Source: Novosphingobium mangrovisedimenti (lineage in GTDB: Bacteria; Pseudomonadota; Alphaproteobacteria; Sphingomonadales; Sphingomonadaceae). From it: a DNA stretch of 64,000 nucleotides. The DNA lies in contig NZ_JANZXA010000001.1 in assembly GCF_025153475.1 (NCBI RefSeq), positions 310,001-374,000 of the forward strand, written 5' to 3'. How positions within the stretch are numbered: position 1 is the stretch's first letter; every line of letters starts with the position of its first letter. Below are positions 55,792-64,000 of the stretch, in pieces. Below the pieces are notes generated by a model. It ran no database searches, had not been told where the DNA came from, and was given only the letters and a program-made list of their open reading frames with translations. The position numbers were made by a program, and so were the translations under genes.

Positions 55792-57042
55792 TCAGTGCCC
55801 GGCAAAGGCCTCATTGCGGCGCGGCAGGGTGCCGATGGCAAGGCTGCTGCCGGTCATGGAGGCCAGCGCCAGCCACAGGAAACCCGTGTAGCTGCCGGTG
55901 ACGTCGAAGATGCGGGCTGCCGCGAGCGGGCCCACCGCCGTACCGACCGACAGCGCCGCCAGCACGCCGCCATAGAGCCCGCCGAAGTTCTTGAGGCCGA
56001 AGTGGCGGGTCAGCAGGAAGACCACGACGTCGATCTCCGCACCGAGCGTGAGCCCGATCAGCGCGGATGCCATCACCATCCCGACATAAGTGGTTCCGAA
56101 GAACAGCAGCAGCAGGCACCCCGCGACCGGCAGCATGAACACCGCCGCGCCGACCAGCGAGGCCGGGAAGCGATCGAGCAGCAGCCCGGTACCAAGCCGG
56201 CCCGCCAGCGAGAACCAGCCGACGAAGGATGCGATCGCCGCCGCCGTCAGCGGGTCCGCCCCCTGATCGCCGAGGATCGCGGTGAAATGCACGACGATGG
56301 CAATGATCGTGAAGGTGAAGAGCAGGCTGGCGACGAAGAGCCGGTGGTAGATGCTGGAGCGCAGGCCTTCGGAAAGGCTCACCCCCGGCATGTCGCCCAT
56401 GCCGCCCTTGCTGCCCTCTTCCTTCTGCGGCGCCTTGCGCCCCCGGTCGAACCGGCCATGGAAGAACAGGAAGATCACGGGAAACGCCGCCAGCAGCCAG
56501 ACCCCGGCATGGGCCGAAAAGGCCGCCCGCCAGCCAAACTCGGAAATGGCGTAAGTCGCCACCAGCGGGAAGACGCCGGCCGCGATCGAGGCGCCGCACA
56601 ACGTTACGGCAAAGGCCATCCCCCGCGAGACATGGAAGAGCGAGGCCACCGCGCTGGTCCAGACCGAAGCCTGCACCGGCAGCGCCGCGAGCGCGATGAG
56701 CGACCACAGCAGATACCACTGCACCAGCGAACCGTCGGCCGTGCCCAGCAAGGCAAAGGCCGCACCGATCATCAGCAGCCCGACAACGCCGAACCGGCGC
56801 GGGCCGAACCGGTCCACGGCAAGGCCGATGAACACGCCGCCCACCGCCTGCACCAGCGTCGCTATGGTAAGGCCGAAGGTGACTTCGGTCCGGCTCCAGC
56901 CGAACTCCTGCGCGATCGGCCCGAAATAGGGGCCGATGCCATAGATGTGGATCACGCTGGTGGCATAGCCGAGCCCCGCCGCGACCGGCACCATGGCATG
57001 GGCGCGCCACTCCTCTCGCGCGCTGAGCGTCGATGTCGCCAT
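55792..57042 (-). CDS. MFS transporter of the catabolic island
   Basis: A 416-residue major-facilitator protein with twelve helices and the loop-2/3 signature GLAVDRFGPRRFGVVG. The halves are joined by a charged Lys/Gly-rich linker (HGRFDRGRKAPQKEEGSKGG). The fold and the YGIGPYFGPIAQEFGWSR start resemble the monocarboxylate/aromatic-acid porter types. It lies 1 bp after the NHL-protein gene stop and about 100 bp before the Rieske gene, so it likely imports the island's substrate. Confidence 0.87.
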   Translation of the reverse strand: MATSTLSAREEWRAHAMVPVAAGLGYATSVIHIYGIGPYFGPIAQEFGWSRTEVTFGLTIATLVQAVGGVFIGLAVDRFGPRRFGVVGLLMIGAAFALLGTADGSLVQWYLLWSLIALAALPVQASVWTSAVASLFHVSRGMAFAVTLCGASIAAGVFPLVATYAISEFGWRAAFSAHAGVWLLAAFPVIFLFFHGRFDRGRKAPQKEEGSKGGMGDMPGVSLSEGLRSSIYHRLFVASLLFTFTIIAIVVHFTAILGDQGADPLTAAAIASFVGWFSLAGRLGTGLLLDRFPASLVGAAVFMLPVAGCLLLLFFGTTYVGMVMASALIGLTLGAEIDVVVFLLTRHFGLKNFGGLYGGVLAALSVGTAVGPLAAARIFDVTGSYTGFLWLALASMTGSSLAIGTLPRRNEAFAGH

Positions 57043-57043
57043 G

Positions 57044-58639
57044 TCAGGCCCGTCGCAGTGCCAGAACGCTGCCTTCGGCATCGGCCGAAAGATAGACGGT
57101 CCCGTCGCTCGCAGCAGCGATGCCGGTGAAGGTGTTCATCGGCCCGCACATGTCGCCCACACCGCCCAGCTGCACTGGCTTCGCTCCGCCGGGCGCGCCG
57201 ATCGGCAGGTCTCTGGCAGCAACCTCGCGCGCACCGCCCGACAAGTCGCTAACAACGACTTCGCCGGCACCGGGATCGGCGACGTAAAGCGTGCCGCCGA
57301 CAATCGCGATGCCTTCGGGACGGGCGAGACCGTCGAGCACCGTCTTCTTGCGCCCGCCGGCCAGCTTGACCACGCGGCCCGCGCCGCTCTCGGCCACATA
57401 GACAGTGCCGTCACCCGCGACGGCAACGCCGACCGGCCGGTCGAGACCGCTCGCCAGCTCCTCCTTGCGGCCATCGACGACCATCAGAACCTTACCGGTC
57501 CCGAACTCGGCGACCGCAAAGCCGCCGCCGGGAAGGCCATCCACGCCCATGGGCAGGTCAAGGCCACTGGCCAGCACTTCGCTTTCCTGCGCGGCCGGAC
57601 GGAAACGCGCGACATCGCCGTTAGCCGTCGTCACGACCCACTCACCGGCCCCCGCAGCCGTGACGTCACGCACCCAGCCGGGGAAACCGGGCGAGAAGAG
57701 CATGCCCGCGAGCTGCAGTTCACCGCCCGGCGCCAGTGTGTAGGTAAACCCGCCGTCCGCCACGAAGAGCGTGCCGTCAGCGCCGACCGCAAGGCCGATC
57801 GGCCATTGCAGGCCCTTGTCGACCAGCGGTTTCGCCACGCCCGGCGCGGTGATCTCGTGGATCGAGCCGGTAATATGCGAAACGAAGGTACGGCCACCGA
57901 CGAAAGCGACGTTGTCGAGGCCCGGACCGATGTCCGCGAGCACTTCCTTTTCGCCGGTGCGCGGGTCGATCTTGAGCACCTGCCCCGAATAGACCTGGGT
58001 CGAGACGATGTAACCATCGGGGTGGAACTTGACCGAGTCCGGCACGCCGAGATCCTTGGCGACCACTTCGGGCTCGCCCCCGTCGAGGCTGACGCGCCAG
58101 ATTTCGTTGGCGCCCTGAGCCGGGAAATAGAGCTTGCCGTCGGGACCGACTTCGAAGGCGTTGACCATTGGCAGCCCCTTGACGATGACGCGCGGCGCCC
58201 CGCCGTTCTTGTCCAGTTCCATGATCCGCGCCCCCATGCGCAGCTCGCCGGCAATGATGCGGTCCTGATAGCAGGTGATCGGATTGGCCACCGGCATGTC
58301 GCCCTCGATAACCTTGTACTCGCCCTTGGGCGTCATCATCGAGACGCGCCCCTCGGTGATTTCGGTGCAGTAGAGATTGCCCGCGCTGTCGAAGGCGAGA
58401 TCGTCCGGACCGACGATGCCGCCGCCCATCGGACTGATCGTCTCGATCGCGCCGGTATCGACATCGATGGCACTGACCTTGCTGCCCGCAACCTGCGCCA
58501 CATAGATGCGCCCGTCGGCACCGGTGCGAAGACCGTTTGCACCGTTCAGCCGGCTCGACGACGTCGCCCGGTCGAGTGTCCAGCCTTCGGCGGCTTTGGC
58601 GGCTACGGTGTCGCGGTTTCGGCCAGCAGGTTTCAGCAT
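57044..58639 (-). CDS. NHL/SMP-30-like beta-propeller protein
   Basis: A 531-residue protein made of about ten propeller repeats, each with a G-PDGxLYVA-like strand, for example LRTGADGRIYVAQVAGSKV, LAFDSAGNLYCTEITEGRV and VAVAGDGTVYVAESGAGRV. No signal peptide is seen. Related folds include gluconolactonases/SMP-30 and Vgb-type lyases, so a lactonase acting on the product of the neighbouring Baeyer-Villiger enzyme is possible. Catalytic metal residues cannot be fixed by eye. Confidence 0.75.
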   Translation of the reverse strand: MLKPAGRNRDTVAAKAAEGWTLDRATSSSRLNGANGLRTGADGRIYVAQVAGSKVSAIDVDTGAIETISPMGGGIVGPDDLAFDSAGNLYCTEITEGRVSMMTPKGEYKVIEGDMPVANPITCYQDRIIAGELRMGARIMELDKNGGAPRVIVKGLPMVNAFEVGPDGKLYFPAQGANEIWRVSLDGGEPEVVAKDLGVPDSVKFHPDGYIVSTQVYSGQVLKIDPRTGEKEVLADIGPGLDNVAFVGGRTFVSHITGSIHEITAPGVAKPLVDKGLQWPIGLAVGADGTLFVADGGFTYTLAPGGELQLAGMLFSPGFPGWVRDVTAAGAGEWVVTTANGDVARFRPAAQESEVLASGLDLPMGVDGLPGGGFAVAEFGTGKVLMVVDGRKEELASGLDRPVGVAVAGDGTVYVAESGAGRVVKLAGGRKKTVLDGLARPEGIAIVGGTLYVADPGAGEVVVSDLSGGAREVAARDLPIGAPGGAKPVQLGGVGDMCGPMNTFTGIAAASDGTVYLSADAEGSVLALRRA

Positions 58640-58914
58640 GTATACATCCTTCTCCCCCGGCCTCGCGCCGAGTCTTTAGCCAAGTCCTATCGCCCGCTGC
58701 CGCCCCACGCAACGTGGCCGACGGCGCCCCTTCGCCCATCGCCGGGGCGTGCCAATCGGTCGGCATCGGCCATTGCCAAGGGTGCGTGCGTGCGGATATT
58801 CGTCGGGTGCACCGATAACAATCCCACACCCTTCATGGCGGACAGGTGCGGCGCCGCGCAAGTCGCCGTTTCCGGGCATCTAGCCCGCCGCCCACCCAAG
58901 AGGATGACCTGAGC
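58640..58914. promoter_or_regulatory. Divergent promoter region of the catabolic island
   Basis: A 275-bp gene-free stretch separates the minus-strand arm (NHL, MFS, Rieske, VOC) from the plus-strand arm (SDR, monooxygenase). Control of both arms must reside here. I see no clear operator, and no regulator gene lies inside the island. Confidence 0.5.
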
Positions 58915-59841
58915 ATGCCCACCCCCGAAATGCGCTTCGACGGCCGCGTCGCGGTCGTGACCGGGGCCGGCCGCGGTCTTGGCCGCGCCTATGCCCTGCT
59001 GCTCGCCTCCCGCGGATGCAAGGTCATCGTCAACGACCTCGGCGGCGCGATCAACGGCGACCGACCGGATACAAGCGTGGCGCAGACTGTGGTCGATGAA
59101 ATCGTCGCGGCAGGCGGCGAGGCGATCGCCAACGGCGATTCGGTGGCCACCCCCGAAGGCGGCAAGGCGATCATCCAGAGCGCGTTCGACACCTGGGGGC
59201 GGATCGACTCACTGATCCACAACGCCGGCAACGTTCGCTACGGCACCATCCGCGAGATCAGCTACGACGACTTCAAGTCCGTCGTCGACGTCCACCTGAT
59301 GGGCGCCTTCCATGTCGTTCAGGCCGCGTTCGGCCCCATGTGCGACGCGAACTTCGGGCGCATCGTGCTGACCAGCTCGATCGGCGGCGTCTATGGCAAC
59401 AACCGCTGCGTGAACTACGGCATGTCGAAGGCGGGCATGATCGGCCTCAACAGCGTCGCCGCGCTCGAGGGCGAAGAATTCAACGTCAAGTCCAATGTCA
59501 TCGTACCCAGTGCCGTGACGCGCATGGCCGAAGGCATCGACATTTCGCAGTACCCGCCGATGGACCCCGAGCTTGTTGCCCCCGTCGTCGCCTGGCTGGC
59601 GCACGAGGCCTGCCCGGTCTCCGGCGAGATGATCGCCTCGATCGCCGGACGCATCTCGCGCATGTTCATTGCGGAGACCAAGGGCGTCTACCGCCCCTCG
59701 TGGACCATCGAGGATGTCGCCGCTGCCTGCGAGGGCTTCCACGACAAGGGGGCGGACAATCCGCAGGTCCTCGACTTCGGGCTTCACGGCCATGTCGACC
59801 ACATCGGCTACAGTTTCGCGATGGCGCGCGAGGGCCGATGA
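58915..59841 (+). CDS. Short-chain dehydrogenase/reductase
   Basis: A 308-residue SDR. NAD(P) loop TGAGRGLGRAYA, NAG motif in HNAGNVRYGTI, catalytic Ser in LTSSIGGVYG and the YGMSKAG Tyr-Lys pair. The long loop after beta-2 (NDLGGAINGDRPDTSVAQ) and the extra C-terminal 50 residues resemble SDR domains of peroxisomal multifunctional type-2 (hydroxyacyl-CoA) enzymes. It may oxidise an alcohol to the ketone attacked by the next enzyme. GAGG lies upstream of the ATG at 58915. Confidence 0.88.
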   Translation: MPTPEMRFDGRVAVVTGAGRGLGRAYALLLASRGCKVIVNDLGGAINGDRPDTSVAQTVVDEIVAAGGEAIANGDSVATPEGGKAIIQSAFDTWGRIDSLIHNAGNVRYGTIREISYDDFKSVVDVHLMGAFHVVQAAFGPMCDANFGRIVLTSSIGGVYGNNRCVNYGMSKAGMIGLNSVAALEGEEFNVKSNVIVPSAVTRMAEGIDISQYPPMDPELVAPVVAWLAHEACPVSGEMIASIAGRISRMFIAETKGVYRPSWTIEDVAAACEGFHDKGADNPQVLDFGLHGHVDHIGYSFAMAREGR

Positions 59842-59951
59842 CCTTGCTATAATGAACAACACTGTTGACAATTAATCGCGCAAGTCTAGATCACAGCGCA
59901 AACATGGCGGCCATTCTGAAAGAGCTGCCAACCGGAGAAGTGGGAACGGAC

Positions 59952-61781
59952 ATGACCTGCCAGAAGACCAACGTGCCGCCGGCCGCAGAACTCGATATTC
60001 CGGCCCTCAAGGCGAAGTACCGCGCCGAGCGCGACAAGCGCCTGCGCCGCGAGGGCGGCGAGCAGTACGTGCGCCCGACCGACGATCTTTCCGACAACTA
60101 TGCCCACGACCCCTTCACCCCCATCGCTCCGCGCGATGCGCTCGACGAGGAGATCGACGTGGCCATCCTCGGGGCAGGTTTCTCGGGCATCCTCGCCGGT
60201 TATCATCTGCACAAGCAGGGCATCTCCAACGTGCGCAACATCGACCACGCGGGCGGCTTCGGCGGCGTGTGGTACTGGAACCGCTATCCCGGCGTGCAGT
60301 GCGACAACGATGCCTACTGCTACCTGCCGCTGCTCGAGGAAACGGGCTTCATGCCCTCAAAGAAGTTCTCCGACGGCTGGGAAATCCAGGCCTACTGCCA
60401 GAAGATGGCCGAGGACTTCGACCTTGCCGACAAGGCGCTGTTTCATACCCTGGTCGAAAGCATCGTCTGGGACGAAACGATCAAGCGCTGGCACGTGAAG
60501 ACCAACCGGGGCGACGACATCAAGGCCCGCTTCGTGATCATGGCTGGCGGCGTGATGAACATGCCCAAGCTGCCCGGCATCCCCGGCATTCATGAATACA
60601 AGGGCAAGATGTTCCACACCAGCCGCTGGGAACACGACTATTCCGGCGGGTCCTGGGACAACCCCGTGCTCGACAAGCTGGCCGACAAGCGTGTCGCCAT
60701 CGTCGGCACCGGCGCCACCTCGGTGCAGGCGGTGCCGTTCCTCGGCAAGTACGCCAAGCAGCTCTACGTCCTGCAGCGCACGCCTTCGAACATCGACGAG
60801 CGCCCCAATCCGCCGACGGACCCTGACTGGGCCGCCTCGCTCAAGCCCGGCTGGCAGCAGGAGCGCATGGCGAACTTCCACCGCGGCGCGCAAGTGGTGT
60901 TCAATCCCGGCGAGCCCGATCTCATCTGCGACATCTGGACCGAGGTCAACCGCAACCTCAACATCGAGCTGGAAGCCGAAGGCTTCCCGCAGATCTCCAT
61001 CGAGGAGATGATGGCACGACGCGAAGTGATCGACTTCCAGGTGATGGAACGCCTGCGCCGCCGCGTCGACGCGCTGGTGGAGGACAAGAAGACCGCCGAG
61101 ATCCTCAAGCCGTGGTTCCGCTTCATGTGCAAGCGGCCGCTTTCGAACAACGAGTTCTATCCCACCTTCAACCGCCCGAACGTCAAGCTGATCGACGTCT
61201 CGCCGACGCAGGGCGTGGAGGGCATGACCGAGAAGGGCTTCGTTGCCGATGGGGTGGAATACGAAGTCGACCTGATGGTCTTCGCCTCGGGCTTCGAGGT
61301 GACCTCGGACCTCAAGCGCCGCTGGGGCATCGACACTGTCACGGGCGAAGGCGGCGAATCGATCTACGACCACTGGAGCGAAGGCCCCAGCACCATGCAC
61401 GGCGTCATCACCGACAAGTTCCCCGGCATGTTCTACATGGGCTACATCCAGGGTGCGACGAACTCGAGCACGACCGAGCAGTTCGGCCGCCAGGCCGAGC
61501 ACATCGCCTTCATGATCGGTGAAGCCGGTCGCCGCGGCGCACAGACCGTCGCCGCGACCCGGGAAGGCGTCGAGACCTACGTCCAGCACTGCCGCGAGAA
61601 CGAGGTCGACATGTCCGAGTTCCAGAACGACTGCACGCCCAGCTACTTCAACAACGAAGGCGAGAAGAACCCAAAGTGGGCTCTCTTCAAGGGCTATGTC
61701 GCCGGCTGGGACTCGTTCCTCGACATGCTGACCAAGTGGCGCAAGAGCCCTGACCTGCCCGGCGTCGAATTCGTATCCTGA
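59952..61781 (+). CDS. Flavin-containing Baeyer-Villiger-type monooxygenase
   Basis: A 609-residue FAD/NADPH enzyme. It has a 70-residue N-terminal extension, FAD Rossmann motif VAILGAGFSGILAGYHL, the Baeyer-Villiger fingerprint as YKGKMFHTSRWEHD (consensus FxGxxxHxxxW[P/D]) and the NADPH Rossmann motif VAIVGTGATSVQAVPFL. The GGVWYWNRYPGVQCD block is also typical. Such enzymes insert oxygen next to a ketone to give an ester or lactone. ATGs at 59904 and 59865 are alternative starts; 59952 has a GGAACGG ribosome-binding region. Confidence 0.9.
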   Translation: MTCQKTNVPPAAELDIPALKAKYRAERDKRLRREGGEQYVRPTDDLSDNYAHDPFTPIAPRDALDEEIDVAILGAGFSGILAGYHLHKQGISNVRNIDHAGGFGGVWYWNRYPGVQCDNDAYCYLPLLEETGFMPSKKFSDGWEIQAYCQKMAEDFDLADKALFHTLVESIVWDETIKRWHVKTNRGDDIKARFVIMAGGVMNMPKLPGIPGIHEYKGKMFHTSRWEHDYSGGSWDNPVLDKLADKRVAIVGTGATSVQAVPFLGKYAKQLYVLQRTPSNIDERPNPPTDPDWAASLKPGWQQERMANFHRGAQVVFNPGEPDLICDIWTEVNRNLNIELEAEGFPQISIEEMMARREVIDFQVMERLRRRVDALVEDKKTAEILKPWFRFMCKRPLSNNEFYPTFNRPNVKLIDVSPTQGVEGMTEKGFVADGVEYEVDLMVFASGFEVTSDLKRRWGIDTVTGEGGESIYDHWSEGPSTMHGVITDKFPGMFYMGYIQGATNSSTTEQFGRQAEHIAFMIGEAGRRGAQTVAATREGVETYVQHCRENEVDMSEFQNDCTPSYFNNEGEKNPKWALFKGYVAGWDSFLDMLTKWRKSPDLPGVEFVS

Positions 61782-61832
61782 TCCGGGACGGTGCGCCGGG
61801 GTCTCAGGCTCCGGCGCGGCTTCCACAGGCCG

Positions 61833-62291
61833 TCAGGCGGTATCGCCCGCCGCCGCGACGCGCTCGGCCCTGAGCGCGTCGCGCCGCGCCTTTCCAGCCT
61901 CGTCCCGCAAGGCGCTATCGATGAACTCGATACTGCGCGGCACCTTGTAGGCAACCAGCCTCCCTCGCACGAAGTCCAGCAGTCCCCCGGCATCAGGCTT
62001 CACCGCCTCCTCCAGCGCGCACGATCGCATGGACCCGCGCGCCCAGGTCATCGTCGGGCAGCCCGATGACGATGGCCTCCGCCACGTCGGGATGGGCAAG
62101 CAGCGCGGCCTCGATCTCGGCCGGATAGAGGTTCCGTCCCCCCGAAATGACAAGATCCGTGCGCCGGTCCGCGATGTAGAGATAGCCGTCGGCATCGACC
62201 CAGCCGTAGTCGCCGAAACTCTCGAAGCCGTCGGGCAGTCGCCGGGAATCCGCCTCCAGGTAGTGATAGGACCTGTCCTCTCCGCTCGTAC
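61833..62291 (-). pseudogene. Acyl-CoA synthetase C-terminal remnant with frameshift
   Basis: The N-terminal two-thirds of the gene is missing. In one frame the minus strand reads FESFGDYGWVDADGYLYIAD, then RRTDLVISGGRNLYPAEIEA and HPDVAEAIVIGLPDDDLGAR, the hinge and C-terminal lid of an AMP-forming acyl-CoA synthetase. Near 62018 a small indel (one base lost or two gained would restore frame) moves the rest to another frame, LEEAVKPDAGGLLDFVRGRL then VAYKVPRSIEFIDSALRDEA. It is joined upstream to an enoyl-CoA hydratase fragment. Not functional as an acyl-CoA synthetase. Confidence 0.85.
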
Positions 62292-62765
62292 CGGCGCGGC
62301 GTTGACCGAGGCTTTCATTAGCTTGAGCGCGAAACGGTCGGTCCGCGCGATCTCCCTCGCAAGTTCCAGCGCCCGCTCCTGAAGCTGCGCGCGCGGGACA
62401 ACCTCGTTGACCATGCCCGCCGCCGCGGCCACCTGCGCCGAAAGCCAGCCGCCGGTGAACAGCATCTGCTTGGCGCGCCGCACGCCCAGCTCGAAAGGAT
62501 GGGCGAAGAACTCCACGCCGGGCACCCCCATGTCCGAACCGGTGTTGTCGCGGAACCGGGCATCGTCGGCCGCAATCACGACCACGCTGACCGCCTCGTC
62601 ATCGCAGACAAGCCGCATCGCCGCGTCGATCTCGTAGGTCATGCGCGTACCCTGCGCGTTGCGCTTTTCCGGCCGCGCCAGGACGATCCGCGCCACGGCG
62701 GACGCCGCCATTTCATAGCGGATCTGCATGAAGGCGGGCGGTGGCCCGGCAACGGATTCCGGCAT
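62292..62765 (-). pseudogene. Enoyl-CoA hydratase remnant with internal deletion
   Basis: The fragment starts MPESVAGPPPAFMQIRYEMA and has the crotonase N-terminal strand ARIVLARPEKRNAQG. It then jumps from VSVVVIAAD directly to ADDARFRDNTGSDMGV, losing the central 70-90 residues with the oxyanion-hole glycines. It continues FFAHPFELGVRRAKQMLFTG to KLMKASVNA and then breaks into acyl-CoA synthetase sequence. The frame is open, so a chimeric protein could be made, but it lacks the active site. An ATG at 62780 is a second possible start. Confidence 0.85.
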
Positions 62766-62935
62766 CTTTCCCCTCGTCATGTTATTAGACACTTGTCCAG
62801 CAACACACCCACGAGGCGCCCGTGCACAAGCCACAACGGCACATGCGTTCTGCAAAGCCCCTTGCACGAGCCCCCGCGCCTCGGTAAAGGCGCCCCCTGC
62901 CGACGCTCCGGATACACCCGGACAACGCCTGGCAC

Positions 62936-63011
62936 GCCGCAGTAGCTCAGCTGGTAGAGCACGACATTCGTAATGTTGGGGTCGGGGGTTCGAGTCCCTT
63001 CTGCGGCACCA
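62936..63011 (+). tRNA. tRNA-Thr (anticodon CGT)
   Basis: A full cloverleaf: acceptor GCCGCAG with CTGCGGC, D-arm GCTCAGCTGGTAGAGC, anticodon arm CGACA-TTCGTAA-TGTTG with CGT at the centre, T-arm GGGGG-TTCGAGT-CCCTT, discriminator A and an encoded CCA. The mature part is 73 nt before CCA. The CGT anticodon reads ACG, a frequent threonine codon in GC-rich genomes. Confidence 0.97.
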
Positions 63012-63507
63012 TTTCCCTGAAGATGCTTTGACAAGGAAGACCGCTCGTTGGCGGCGAAAGACCGTTCGCCTTTGGAGCTGACTGGGATCCTGTCCGGGGC
63101 GTTTCGGGCAGGGGTTTGAGGCCTTCCTGAGCCAGACCCGTTTTCAGCCAAGTGCGACATCCGCCAGCATAGCCGTCGTTCAACAGCCCAGATCGGCGCG
63201 CCGAAACTTGCCGTACGTTGATGGGATCCAATCGAACAACGACCGACCGGAATGGCACAGGCAAAGCGAACTCCGGATGGCGGAATGTCGGGGCGCCGTG
63301 TCATTGTGACGCCCCGACAAGCCTGAATGGCCCGATCTGTCGGTTGCCATGAACGAATTGCCATTCGTGCGACCCGAATGGCTCGAGGCCTTGCAACTTG
63401 TGTGCGGTAGCCTAGCAATCCCTTTCAGTATTGGCTGGGATATGCTCCGTGGATATTTCACCAACGGCATTCAGAATATGAAGAATTTAAGAATTGAGGC
63501 CTGAAAA
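63012..63507. other. 496-bp gene-free region between tRNA-Thr and the Crp/Fnr gene
   Basis: I find no convincing gene. The stretch contains a hairpin at 63286-63319, an 8-bp inverted repeat GCCATTCG-N7-CGAATGGC at 63360-63382, and several GAATGGC words (63250, 63324, 63376). A possible promoter for the downstream regulator is TTGCAA (about 63394) with TAGCAAT about 16-17 bp later. Open frames here are short or run antisense through the tRNA. Confidence 0.55.
63286..63319. repeat. 10-bp inverted repeat hairpin
   Basis: TGTCGGGGCG and CGCCCCGACA are perfect arms around a 14-nt loop. There is no T-tract on either side, so it is not a clear terminator. Confidence 0.6.
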
Positions 63508-64000
63508 GTGTCCGTTTCGAGTGTTCCAAGACTGACCGAACTCCTGGCTCCGGCTGAATGGTCACTCGTCGAATCGCTGGCCATTCGCCGTAAATATCGA
63601 GATGGGGAAATCATCCACGAACGCGGCGATCGAGACCAGACCATCGGCATCGTCATCACCGGCCGGGTCAAGCTCATCAACCCGCGCAGCGATGGCCTCG
63701 AGGTCTTTTCCGGACTGATACACACCGGTCAGAACTATGGCGATGCCGCGCTGCTGCATGACCAGTCCCGGCAGCATCGGGCAGTGGCGATTGGCGAAAC
63801 CGTCATCGATCATCTGGAAAGCGCAGCCTTCAATCGGTTGCTCGGCAATGCCGCCATTGCCCGCGCCTTTTACGTTGTCGCGTCTTTCCGCCTGTCAGTG
63901 TCGCTGGCGCTGCTCGACGACATGCGCACCCTGGCTCCCGAAGTGCGGCTGGGCAGGCTGATCATCCGTATGCATCAGGCTGCCGACGGTAGCGATCGGC
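63508..64000 (+). CDS. Crp/Fnr-family transcriptional regulator, 3' truncated by the window
   Basis: The first 164 residues show the cyclic-nucleotide-binding beta-barrel: RRKYRDGEIIHERGDRDQ, IGIVITGRVKLINPRSDG and the phosphate-binding-cassette position HTGQNYGDAALLHD. The long C-helix follows. The helix-turn-helix lies beyond the window. No N-terminal Cys cluster of FNR type is seen, so it is not an oxygen-sensing FNR. The GTG start at 63508 has GAGG 8 nt upstream; no ATG fits the conserved beginning. Confidence 0.85.
   Translation, partial: MSVSSVPRLTELLAPAEWSLVESLAIRRKYRDGEIIHERGDRDQTIGIVITGRVKLINPRSDGLEVFSGLIHTGQNYGDAALLHDQSRQHRAVAIGETVIDHLESAAFNRLLGNAAIARAFYVVASFRLSVSLALLDDMRTLAPEVRLGRLIIRMHQAADGSDR

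Noticed and set aside
62777..63418. A 213-codon minus-strand frame containing GTRTPDPNITNVVLYQL
   Set aside because: This peptide is the antisense translation of the tRNA, a well-known annotation artefact.

Overview
The window is a GC-rich (roughly two-thirds G+C by eye), densely coded chromosomal segment of an alphaproteobacterium, most likely a sphingomonad of the Novosphingobium/Sphingomonas type. Supporting signs are the alphaproteobacterial glutathione synthesis and cox gene order, a small secreted protein with the sphingomonad 'EIVVC' signature, dispersed repeats of the 'GAAGCAATCCAG' and 'LRQAQDER' kind, and a catabolic island with Rieske, Baeyer-Villiger and SDR enzymes. The species assignment is inference.

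Layout. 1-9.9 kb: end of a DsbA-like protein, smc, soxR divergent from a VOC gene across a perfect sox-box palindrome, ubiA, rsmE, gshA, a small monooxygenase-like gene and an integral-membrane methyltransferase. 9.9-18.8 kb: bamB with its YfgM-like partner, a glycosyltransferase, a hydrolase, selO, astD and two secreted proteins. 19-28.6 kb: rarD, dihydroorotase, a phosphodiesterase, a LysR/pirin/nitroreductase electrophile-stress unit, ygfZ, two tandem paralogous acetyltransferases, and rplU-rpmA with a clear terminator. 28.8-41.3 kb: a long co-directional minus-strand run that reads ctaC-ctaD-ctaB-(42-aa protein)-ctaG-ctaE-DUF983-surf1, then thrC, an RNA-methyltransferase-like gene, folB, a degenerate SDR fragment and moaA-moaD-moaE. 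Many junctions overlap by 1 or 4 nt, suggesting translational coupling. 41.4-45.9 kb: pyrE, pdxJ, acpS, lepB, a DUF3089 hydrolase and ruvX.

45.9-48.0 kb holds a compact three-gene unit I cannot assign: a 57-63 aa acidic peptide followed by two proteins with cupin-like centres and helical C-termini. It is the best candidate for an undescribed system here. 48.2-53.3 kb: a siroheme-synthase N-terminal protein with a relic SUMT segment, lysA, an LptM-like lipoprotein, argH, a TlpA-like lipoprotein and a CDP-alcohol phosphatidyltransferase.

53.3-62.8 kb is an accessory catabolic island. One arm on the minus strand carries an NHL/SMP-30-like protein, an MFS transporter, a Rieske oxygenase and a two-domain VOC protein. 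A divergent plus-strand arm carries an SDR and a Baeyer-Villiger-type monooxygenase. Together they look like uptake plus oxidative breakdown of a ketone- or alcohol-bearing substrate that I cannot name. The island ends in a wrecked gene: an internally deleted enoyl-CoA hydratase fused to the tail of an acyl-CoA synthetase with a frameshift. A tRNA-Thr(CGT), a 0.5 kb gap with hairpins and the start of a Crp/Fnr-type regulator close the window.
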